In this document: positions 6,745 to 13,672 of the stretch, in pieces
How the letters are laid out: the number at the start of each line of letters is the position of its first letter
How positions within the stretch are numbered: position 1 is the first letter of the stretch
From: Clostridia bacterium
GTDB lineage: Bacteria > Bacillota > Clostridia > Christensenellales > UBA1242
Length of the DNA stretch: 13,672 nucleotides
NCBI GenBank assembly: GCA_900766395.1
Contig: CAAFWB010000069.1
Coordinates: forward strand, 1 to 13,672
Reading direction: 5' to 3'
Notes under the pieces: model-generated
Seen by the model: only the letters and a program-made list of their open reading frames with translations
Databases searched by the model: none
Told to the model about the DNA's origin: nothing
Program-made: the position numbers and the translations under genes

Positions 6745-9700
6745 TTAATTTTCTTGCAATTCAGCAAAATCAATAATTATTTTATCGTAATCTTTTGACT
6801 CAACATTATTTAATGTTTTGTCATAAACACTATCCTCTTGTTCACCGTTAATCCAAATTCGTGAGAACTTAACAGCATTTGTGCATGTGTTGCCACCAAA
6901 TGTCACTTTTGCCGTCGTCTTTTTACCAACGATAACACCAACAGAGTTTGTTTCAAAACCATAAGCAACGATTGTTGTTTCATAATCTTTTTCATTTGTG
7001 CCAACGATGATTTTGCCAACCATGCAATCCGAAATCTTGAGATTGCCCGCTCCACTTTGAATGACGCCAACCACGCCTCCAACATTGGTGCTTCCACGAA
7101 GGTTTGAAATAATGTGATAATTTGAAATTGTTCCCGACCTCATAATTCCAGCAACACCACCAACAAAGCTTATGTCAATATTGTCAATGTCAACTGAAAT
7201 TTCTGATTTTTCATCACTTGATTGAGAGTAAATCAAATCACCATTATTAATTCCAACAAGTCCGCCAACTGCCACCGGTGCGACCGAACCATTTCTAAAA
7301 TAATTTGTTGCATTGCCCAAGATTTCTGATTGATTGATTATTCCGTTGTTCATTCCAACAAGTCCTCCGGCAATAAATGACGAACGGATATAACTCTTTT
7401 CAGAAATATTTGTTGTTGATTTTTCAATTCTTGCACCATTTCCCAAATATCCAGCAAGTCCTCCGGTAATTTGTCCCATAACAACCTTTGCGTCTGATTC
7501 GCAAAAAGCCATTGTCCCTCCTTGAAGGTATCCAACAACTCCGCCTGCGATTGAGGCAAGATTGATATTTACAACAGTTTGAGTTGGAAGATATATAGCA
7601 CTTGAATTCATCTTGGTTTCGTCACTTGTTTGATTAAGTGCTGTTGCATTCACATTAAGTTCTGAATAGCAGTTGATAATTTGGCTATTAAACACTGATG
7701 AATTCATCATCAATCCAGCAATTCCACCAACATAATTTTGTCCTTTGATGACAATCACATTTGTGACATTTGATGCCTCAATTGAAACATTATAAACTCC
7801 CGAACCCAAAATTGTTCCAGCCAATGCACCTGCTTTTGATGCATTTGGGAAATTGATTTGCGATGGAATTATTGTTATGTTTTTCACAACGCCCGCTTTT
7901 GTGCTTGTTCCAATCGCCGCAAACCAACCCGCACTATCAACTTTTTCTTCACTATTGATGTTTAGCCCTGTAACTTTTAATCCATTTCCATCGAGCTCAC
8001 CGCAGAACCTAACTTTGTGAAGTCCACTGAGTTCAACTCCAGTTTCATCATCGGAATAATCAATATCTGCAACAATTCTGATATAAGACAAACAAATTGA
8101 ATTATTTTGAGTTGTTTGCAATACTTTTTCTTCAAGATCTTTGGCATTGCTAATAATAAAAGGATTATTAATTGAACCATCAGGCATATCAAGATATTTA
8201 TAAATAACTGCACCAGTCACTTCATCAACAACTTTTGAAGAGAATGTTTTTGTTGTCGTTATTATGTTATTTGCAGAAATCAAGTTTGGATATGACAAGT
8301 TTTCTCGATTTGTCGAAGTGAGCGTCCAAACACCTTTTTCTGGTGCGAGATCAGTCGAAAGCCCAAATGTGACAAAGTTTTCACGATTTGAAAAATCTTT
8401 CATTTTTTCAATTTTGACAACACCATCAACTTGTTGAGTTTGCCAAGGATTAATTTCGTTGCAATAATAACAAGATTTGAATGTCCCAGCCGTTGTGTCA
8501 ACAAGACCTGCTGGATCAAAAGCAACAAACGCAAAATTGTTGCTCATATTTCTTTGAAGCAAACAAAGTGAGAAAGCGTTTGTTATTGTCCCGCTTTGCT
8601 GATTTTCATAAACAAATCCAGATGCCACCGATCCAGAACGAAGATAAATGTTTGCATACGAGTCTTGAACCTCACCTGCATTTGTAAACACAAATGCGGC
8701 AATTTTTGCATTGGCTCTGATCGAAACAGAAGTGTCACAATATATTGCATTTTGCCCATATGTTCCACCTTCAATATAGCACCCAAATATTCTTGCACCA
8801 TTCCTATTTTCGCATACAATGCCCGCCGTCATTGCTTCTGTTGTTATTGAGTTGTTGATTATTGTTGAGTTTTTAACAAACGATGATGAAACAACTCCCG
8901 AATTTGTTGTCGCAATTCCTGCAACATTGCCATATGCAGAGAAAATTGAAATTTGCACTCTTGAATTTGAGATAAACCCATTGTTTTGTGCAACAAGTCC
9001 ACCAATTTGTTTTGAACTTGTGTTTGTTGCAGATTCATTGAGGACAACTCTTGCACTATTTCCCTCAACAACGCAATTTGTGATAATTCCATTATTGATC
9101 GCTGCAATAAAACCAAAATTAAGTTCGTCGGAAATTATTGTTGTTGCAAAATTGTCAAAATGGATGTGAACATTTTGAATTATTGTTCCCTCTTTGATTT
9201 CTTCAAACAAACCAAAGTTTACACTCGACTCCTCGTCGTTTTTGTATCCGCTTATTGTGATTTTTTTGTTATTACCATCAAATCCTGCAACCAAAGTTGT
9301 TATTGGTTTGAATGTTTCTGCTGGAAGGACAATGTCATCAATCAAAATATAATAGTTTCCTTCCGTCATACCAAGCAGTTCTTGATAGGTCGAAATTGGA
9401 ATCATCGATGAAGATGTGCTGATGTTTTCAACATTCATTTTCATTGTTGCACGATATGTCACACCATCAATTGTGCATTCGAATGTGAATATCGTTTTTG
9501 AATTTTCCGCTGTGATTTCTTGTTTCGGATAAACAATATTATTTTCAGCAAAATTAAACTCTTCGTTTGCAGTTCCTTTTTCAGGAGTAAATTTGCCGTA
9601 TTTGTTTAATGTTTCTTCAAACATTTTCAGATTGTAAACAATTTGCGAATCTGTAATGTCATATTCGCAATTCACCCCGTTGATGAGTTCAATTCCAAGT

Positions 9701-12700
9701 TCTTTTGCGACTCCAACATAACCTGTGACAATGTCGTATTCTGCTGTCAAACTGCTTTCAATTGCATCTTTAAAATTGACTTTTTCATAAACAACAAAAT
9801 CTTGAACATTGATTATGATTTCTTGAACAATTGTTTTGACAGTCATTCCGTCAACTTCTTTTTCGCCATATATTTTTAGAATTGTTCTATCTGTTCCTGC
9901 AAGTTTGTTTGCATGGATGTTATAAACAAAATCGTCAACTTGTGAAATTGTAACAACTCCATTTTTTGAAGTTTCAACTCTAACTTGATCTTGAGTGAAT
10001 CCAACCGATGTGATGTTAAGAGTGTAATCAAGACCTTTTGCGAATTTCACTTCAGTAGCAGTGCTTTGTCTGTTTTCGATTTCTCCAACAACTTTTTCTG
10101 TATGCTTTGTTGTGAGAACAAATTCTTTTGAATATCCATCGCTCGCACCAACAATAAGAGTGAGAGGTTGATTATCTGACACTTGCGTCTCCACAAGAGT
10201 TTTCACAAACACAGTTGAAAATTTTCCATTATTGGTAAACAATTTTGATGGGATTTTGATACCGCCGTCATAAAGAGTTGCACCAGCGATTTTCAAATAA
10301 CTTGAATTTACAAAATCGAATTGAACATAAATTGGATTTGTTTTTGCGTTTTGGATTGTAATGAATTCAATATCTGATTGATGAGGAATTATATCCAAAA
10401 GCAAAACTCCAGCCTTCCCAGGTGTTATGAGCGAAGTTGTGCTTGCTCGATTTATATCACTTGGATTCGAATCAAAATATCTTGTTGCAATAACTTCAAC
10501 ATTTTGAGGCAAAACTTTGATTTGCACTTCTTTTTGGAAAGTATTGTATTTGTCGGAGAAAGTGAGATTCATAATACCAGTATAATCTTTGTCGACAAGT
10601 TCAATTGTAAATTCTTTTGTCATCAGATCTTTTCCAAAAATGATTTCTTTTGTTCCTGAAGCGACAGGTTTTCCGTTAATATATACATTTTTGTCAACAG
10701 TGAGAGAAACTTCTTCATTTTCTTCAAGAACACTTGAGAAATCAAATCCAATTTTAAGTTGGTCATTTGCACACATCTCAAGGTTTGATGAAGAAAGATA
10801 AAGATTCGTTATTCCCGCAAGCACGCGAGCGGTAACACCAAGAGAAGCAAATTTTTCGGACACAAATTTTCTTCCGCCAATAAACAGTGAATAAACACCG
10901 CCAAAACTAATACTTTCATTGAATTCTGTGACTTCGTTATTTTTTATTTTGTTCAAATATTGCGAGTCAAGCCCAATTGTAAACAAATTTTCAAAGTTTT
11001 TTAAAGAAAAGTTGCCATTTTCTGCCAAAACTTCATAATTGCTACCACTTACGATTTGAACTCCATCAACAACCATGCTCAAATTGTCTTTGTCATAAGA
11101 TGTCACTTGATCCGCTCTTACCAAAATTGTTGAATCTTCCAACACTGCATAATCAGATTCATTAACTGTTTGAGAAATACTGATTTTTTCATTAGCCCCA
11201 ACAACCCAGACATAAACGATTGCTTTGAGGTTTGGATTAAATCTTGAAGTTATAACAATTTCACAAAGCCCACGCGAAAGAACTTTTATGCCGTCTCCTT
11301 CAATCTTGATGATTGAACTATCGCTGCTTGAAATCTCTGCACCTGCATCTCCAAGTCCATGTGAAATCAATGTACCAAGTTCAAGTTTGTTGAGATAATC
11401 AAGAAGACTTTGTTCATCTTTCTTTTGTGCTTCATAAAAATCAATATAAATAACCTTGTAATCTGAAAATGATTCGTCATCAGTTGTCATTTCATTTCGA
11501 ACAACTTCAAGTTCAACACTTGTTGGAACTGGTGGCATAACAGAAACAACATCAGAATAGATTGTGTCATCAATTCCACCAAGAGAAAGTTTTGAAGCTT
11601 TTATGTTCGAAAAACAAGTTGCTATTGTTGCACCTGTTAGATTTCCAACAAATGAACCTGCTTTTGATATTGCAGAATCTGAGTCCATGCAAACCAAAAT
11701 ATCTGTTCCCGTTCTGAATGACGCAACATAACATTCTGAAATGTTTCCCGCATAAGCAACACCGACAAATCCACCAACATGTCCCGTTGCATATGCAATA
11801 TATTTTTCACTTTCAAGATATGTTGCTTGTTCATAGATCTCAACGCCACTTGAAATGATTGTGCCGCCTGCCATATCGCCAACAAATCCACCAACCCCTT
11901 GAGTTCCACGAACAAATGTGTTTGAAAAACTGCGAGCCAAGTTCTCTGTGTCATCTTCAAGTCCAATACGTCCAGTATTTTGTCCAACATAACCCCCGAC
12001 ATTTTTCTCTCCGACAATTTTTCCGCATGATGCAAGTGATAGACAACCACCTTCGTTGATTCCCACAATTGCGCCGGTTGCCGCTGTTTTTGTTGTTCTC
12101 ATGTTGACATTTGCGGTGTATCCATTAAATCCATAGAGTGAAACTGCATGAATTTGACGGAGTATTGTTCCTGAAAGAGAATTTTTTCCAACGACACCAC
12201 CAACCAAAACTTCAACATCGTCTGCTCCTTCAACAAAGAATTCTGCGACATGTCTCATGAGAGAGAAGTTTGATTTGTCAAATTCAATAATATTTGTAAT
12301 TTTTGCATTATTTGTTCCAACAAGTCCGCCAACAAACGAATTTGCAGACATTCGGATTTCACTTTTGCCAAGTTCAACCGAGCAGTTTTCGATTGTTCCA
12401 TTATTTATTCCAGCCAAAAGTCCAACATTCTGTCCTTCTCCGCTGTAATTAATCGCTCCAGCAAGTCCAACATTTTTCACATAGGCTTCTGGTGCAATTT
12501 TTGTAAACAATCCAGCATTCCCATCAACATCAGCTGCGATATTGATTCCAATAATTCTTGAACCCTTTGTTCCAATAATTCCGCCAGTGAGTTCACCGAG
12601 TGGAGAAATTGGTTTGCCTTTAAGGTCAATAACACCAACAATCTTGTAGTATTTTGCAAGTGCCTCCGCAGAATTTAATGCAAGAAGTTCTTCCGCAGAA

Positions 12701-13672
12701 CTAATTGGATATGGACTGTCTTCTGTTCCAATTGCAATCGAAACTTTGATATCTCGATAAGTATCGGCATTGATATTATCGCGTTTAAAACTATCTTGAG
12801 CAGAAATTCTTATAATTCCACCAAGCCCATCCGTTGTCGCACGGCTGACATCAAGACGGACAAATCCATTTTGATCAACAGAAATAACACCAATAGAGTC
12901 ATCATTTTTAGGAATGAAACTATAAACTAAAGTTCTGTTGTTTGCAGTGATTTTTTCAGCATGAGCAATAATTTGGAAAGTTGGATGTCCTGCCGACAAA
13001 ATTAGTTCGCTTGATGAAGAAATGTTGTCAATAACAATATTTCGAACAAGTTCATATTTTTCAACAACAACATCAATTGTCACAATATATTCACGAGTGA
13101 AATCAATAAGTTTTGCGGTAATCGTTGTTCTGACCGCAGTTGTTCCGCTGTTGAGCTTTCCTGTTATCTCGCCAGTTTCGGTGTTGAATGAAATGTAATC
13201 ATTTTCAAGAATTCCTTCTCCTGACTCGCCTGATCCTGAAAGCGTGTATTCAATTTTACGATTTGTCGCATCAAGTGGATATATGTATGATTGAATCTTC
13301 TTTGTTGCTTCACTAAGTTTGTAGAAACCAACCGAATTGAGGTCGGCAACTGTCACGCTTGTGTCTGAGAAATAGAAACTTGTGACTGCGACATAAACCT
13401 CAACCTCAAACGAGAAAGTTTGACTTCGGATTTCTTTTTTGCCATTAACAAATTTCACATAGGAAACCTCAACTTCAACGTTTGCAGATCCTTCATTCTT
13501 TCCAACAATGGAGTTTCCAACAATTTCAACAATGTTTTCTTTTTCTCCAGATATTTTTGTAATTGTGTAATTATATTCAATATTTGAAGCGTTTTGAGGA
13601 TAATACGAAAAATTTAGTGGAACCGCTTTTTCATATGCACGCGATCTTTGAATAACGAGTTTTTTCAGTGGC
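6745..13672 (-). CDS. Giant Ig-like / GLUG-repeat surface protein, N-terminus beyond window
   Basis: At least 2308 residues; the frame is open through the right edge, so the start and any signal peptide are not visible. The GTG at 13458 is internal: about 70 further in-frame codons with the same beta-rich composition precede it. Domain order: Ig/cadherin-like strands (12730-13672), GLUG solenoid 1 (11575-12729), an Ig-like middle of about 715 residues (9403-11574) with a Big_2-type domain near 11204-11337, GLUG-type solenoid 2 (8279-9402), a short linker, and GLUG solenoid 3 (6889-8190). The C-terminus, ending KIIIDFAELQEN, has no LPxTG-type signal, hydrophobic segment or basic tail. I see no HExxH metal site, so although GLUG repeats occur in IgA-type metallopeptidases, no peptidase domain is visible here. 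Likely role (inference): an extracellular adhesin or structural filament. Followed by its own terminator, separate from rpoB. The composition resembles other Ile/Asn/Ser-rich giant surface proteins; it looks more A/T-rich than rpoBC. Confidence 0.88.
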   Translation of the reverse strand, partial: PLKKLVIQRSRAYEKAVPLNFSYYPQNASNIEYNYTITKISGEKENIVEIVGNSIVGKNEGSANVEVEVSYVKFVNGKKEIRSQTFSFEVEVYVAVTSFYFSDTSVTVADLNSVGFYKLSEATKKIQSYIYPLDATNRKIEYTLSGSGESGEGILENDYISFNTETGEITGKLNSGTTAVRTTITAKLIDFTREYIVTIDVVVEKYELVRNIVIDNISSSSELILSAGHPTFQIIAHAEKITANNRTLVYSFIPKNDDSIGVISVDQNGFVRLDVSRATTDGLGGIIRISAQDSFKRDNINADTYRDIKVSIAIGTEDSPYPISSAEELLALNSAEALAKYYKIVGVIDLKGKPISPLGELTGGIIGTKGSRIIGINIAADVDGNAGLFTKIAPEAYVKNVGLAGAINYSGEGQNVGLLAGINNGTIENCSVELGKSEIRMSANSFVGGLVGTNNAKITNIIEFDKSNFSLMRHVAEFFVEGADDVEVLVGGVVGKNSLSGTILRQIHAVSLYGFNGYTANVNMRTTKTAATGAIVGINEGGCLSLASCGKIVGEKNVGGYVGQNTGRIGLEDDTENLARSFSNTFVRGTQGVGGFVGDMAGGTIISSGVEIYEQATYLESEKYIAYATGHVGGFVGVAYAGNISECYVASFRTGTDILVCMDSDSAISKAGSFVGNLTGATIATCFSNIKASKLSLGGIDDTIYSDVVSVMPPVPTSVELEVVRNEMTTDDESFSDYKVIYIDFYEAQKKDEQSLLDYLNKLELGTLISHGLGDAGAEISSSDSSIIKIEGDGIKVLSRGLCEIVITSRFNPNLKAIVYVWVVGANEKISISQTVNESDYAVLEDSTILVRADQVTSYDKDNLSMVVDGVQIVSGSNYEVLAENGNFSLKNFENLFTIGLDSQYLNKIKNNEVTEFNESISFGGVYSLFIGGRKFVSEKFASLGVTARVLAGITNLYLSSSNLEMCANDQLKIGFDFSSVLEENEEVSLTVDKNVYINGKPVASGTKEIIFGKDLMTKEFTIELVDKDYTGIMNLTFSDKYNTFQKEVQIKVLPQNVEVIATRYFDSNPSDINRASTTSLITPGKAGVLLLDIIPHQSDIEFITIQNAKTNPIYVQFDFVNSSYLKIAGATLYDGGIKIPSKLFTNNGKFSTVFVKTLVETQVSDNQPLTLIVGASDGYSKEFVLTTKHTEKVVGEIENRQSTATEVKFAKGLDYTLNITSVGFTQDQVRVETSKNGVVTISQVDDFVYNIHANKLAGTDRTILKIYGEKEVDGMTVKTIVQEIIINVQDFVVYEKVNFKDAIESSLTAEYDIVTGYVGVAKELGIELINGVNCEYDITDSQIVYNLKMFEETLNKYGKFTPEKGTANEEFNFAENNIVYPKQEITAENSKTIFTFECTIDGVTYRATMKMNVENISTSSSMIPISTYQELLGMTEGNYYILIDDIVLPAETFKPITTLVAGFDGNNKKITISGYKNDEESSVNFGLFEEIKEGTIIQNVHIHFDNFATTIISDELNFGFIAAINNGIITNCVVEGNSARVVLNESATNTSSKQIGGLVAQNNGFISNSRVQISIFSAYGNVAGIATTNSGVVSSSFVKNSTIINNSITTEAMTAGIVCENRNGARIFGCYIEGGTYGQNAIYCDTSVSIRANAKIAAFVFTNAGEVQDSYANIYLRSGSVASGFVYENQQSGTITNAFSLCLLQRNMSNNFAFVAFDPAGLVDTTAGTFKSCYYCNEINPWQTQQVDGVVKIEKMKDFSNRENFVTFGLSTDLAPEKGVWTLTSTNRENLSYPNLISANNIITTTKTFSSKVVDEVTGAVIYKYLDMPDGSINNPFIISNAKDLEEKVLQTTQNNSICLSYIRIVADIDYSDDETGVELSGLHKVRFCGELDGNGLKVTGLNINSEEKVDSAGWFAAIGTSTKAGVVKNITIIPSQINFPNASKAGALAGTILGSGVYNVSIEASNVTNVIVIKGQNYVGGIAGLMMNSSVFNSQIINCYSELNVNATALNQTSDETKMNSSAIYLPTQTVVNINLASIAGGVVGYLQGGTMAFCESDAKVVMGQITGGLAGYLGNGARIEKSTTNISEKSYIRSSFIAGGLVGMNNGIINQSEILGNATNYFRNGSVAPVAVGGLVGINNGDLIYSQSSDEKSEISVDIDNIDISFVGGVAGIMRSGTISNYHIISNLRGSTNVGGVVGVIQSGAGNLKISDCMVGKIIVGTNEKDYETTIVAYGFETNSVGVIVGKKTTAKVTFGGNTCTNAVKFSRIWINGEQEDSVYDKTLNNVESKDYDKIIIDFAELQEN
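6889..8190 (-). repeat. GLUG-repeat beta-solenoid block 3, C-terminal
   Basis: Starts with DMPDGSINNPFIISNAKDLE, the entry motif, then FCGELDGNGLKVTGLNI. About eleven coils follow with canonical cores: AGALAGTILG, VGGIAGLMMN, AGGVVGYLQGG, TGGLAGYLGNG, AGGLVGMNNGIIN, VGGLVGINNGDLI, VGGVAGIMRSG and VGGVVGVIQSG. Two adjacent coils (near 7330-7370 and 7240-7280) are the most alike and read nearly the same consensus, suggesting a more recent duplication. The protein ends about 46 residues after the last coil, so this solenoid forms the visible C-terminal tip. Confidence 0.85.
8279..9402 (-). repeat. GLUG-type beta-solenoid block 2 (non-canonical motif)
   Basis: Begins with an entry motif like block 1 (IPISTYQELLGM, then VLPAETFKPI and AGFDGNNKKITISG) and ends with the closing segment common to such domains (GVWTLTSTN ... 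YPNLI). About nine coils lie between, but the core differs: the second conserved Gly of VGGLVG is replaced by Ala, Thr, Cys, Phe or Tyr, as in FGFIAAINNG, IGGLVAQNNG, VAGIATTNSG and ASGFVYENQQSG, while the N-x-G turn is kept. Cys recurs in the following strand (NCVVEG, GCYIEGG, SCYYC). Confidence 0.75.
9403..11574 (-). other. Central Ig-like region with a Big_2-type domain
   Basis: About 724 residues of beta-rich sequence between GLUG blocks 1 and 2. The clearest module, coded around 11204-11337, has the Big_2 pattern: SSSDSSIIKIEGDGIKVLSRG, then an alternating strand ending VYVWVV. Others are less clear, with strand-terminating patterns such as VQIKVLPQNVEV near 10500 and IIINVQDFVV near 9795. 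No catalytic motif was seen. The likely role is a stalk or spacer separating the solenoids; this is inference from order and composition. Confidence 0.6.
11575..12729 (-). repeat. GLUG-repeat beta-solenoid block 1
   Basis: Opens with the usual entry motif of GLUG domains (SPYPISSAEELLAL, then a strand ending IDLKGKPISPLG). About ten coils follow, five of them centred on VGG[FLVY]VG, as in VGGLVGTNNAKITN, VGGFVGDMAGGTI and VGGFVGVAYAGNI, with a following strand that often carries Cys (NCSVE, SECYVAS, ATCFSNI). Glycine spacing of roughly 25-45 residues per coil fits a right-handed parallel beta-solenoid. The DNA copies are diverged; no two are identical, so the repeats are old. Confidence 0.85.
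12730..13672 (-). other. N-terminal visible Ig/cadherin-like region of the giant protein
   Basis: About 314 residues of alternating beta-strand sequence before the first GLUG block. At least three modules can be made out by eye, each ending in a strand with a V-x-V-x-V pattern: one ending near 13390 (FEVEVYVAV), one with the turn ETGEITGKL ending near 13050 (IDVVVEKYE), and one with DQNGFVRLDV ending near 12735 (IKVSIAIG). The turn motifs resemble bacterial Ig-like and cadherin-like folds, but sequence alone does not fix the family. The region continues beyond the right edge. Confidence 0.6.

Noticed and set aside
7576..7590. LPTQT in the giant protein as a sortase signal
   Set aside because: It is about 280 residues from the C-terminus inside solenoid 3, is not LPxTG, and is not followed by a hydrophobic segment and basic tail.
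6745..13672. IgA1-protease-like (M26) metallopeptidase assignment because of GLUG repeats
   Set aside because: No HExxH motif appears in the visible 2308 residues and the C-terminus is a solenoid, not a peptidase domain.
6745..13672. Recent tandem DNA repeats or phase-variable tracts inside the giant gene
   Set aside because: The repeats are clear at protein level but the DNA copies are diverged, and I saw no long homopolymer or short tandem repeat in the coding region.

Overview
The window is chromosomal DNA from a low-GC bacterium using the standard bacterial code. The RNA polymerase subunits look Bacillota-like: beta is about 1225 residues with an acidic C-terminal tail and no large Gram-negative-type insertions, and ribosome binding sites are strong AAGGAG/AGGAG. 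I infer an uncultured, probably host-associated Clostridia-like lineage. The beta and beta-prime sequences are divergent at several normally conserved positions, so no genus is offered.

All genes lie on the minus strand and read from the right edge to the left. From 13672 to 6745 is one giant open reading frame with no start inside the window: at least 2308 residues of a probable secreted or cell-surface protein. It consists of Ig/cadherin-like beta domains, a first GLUG-repeat solenoid, a long Ig-like middle (including a recognisable Big_2-type domain), a second GLUG-type solenoid and a third one that runs almost to the stop. It ends in a perfect 11-bp hairpin terminator. No C-terminal sortase signal or membrane segment is visible.

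The roughly 250-bp gap (6492-6744) holds that terminator, one or two sigma70-type promoters for rpoB with an A/T-rich UP-like stretch and an inverted repeat over one -35 box, then a leader with a second terminator-like hairpin (candidate attenuator) and a strong ribosome binding site. rpoB (2790-6467) and rpoC (2762 to the left edge, cut at the start of the trigger loop) follow as a tight two-gene operon with 27 bp between them.

The rpoBC pair makes the catalytic core of RNA polymerase. The most notable points are the natural changes in the rifampicin pocket of RpoB (E. coli positions 514, 526, 533 and 568), a His-to-Tyr change in the near-universal RHGNKG motif, changes in the RpoC bridge-helix region and next to the catalytic Asp triad, the absence of rplJL directly upstream of rpoB (a giant surface-protein gene is there instead), and the candidate attenuated leader. 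I saw no mobile element, CRISPR array, tRNA or rRNA.
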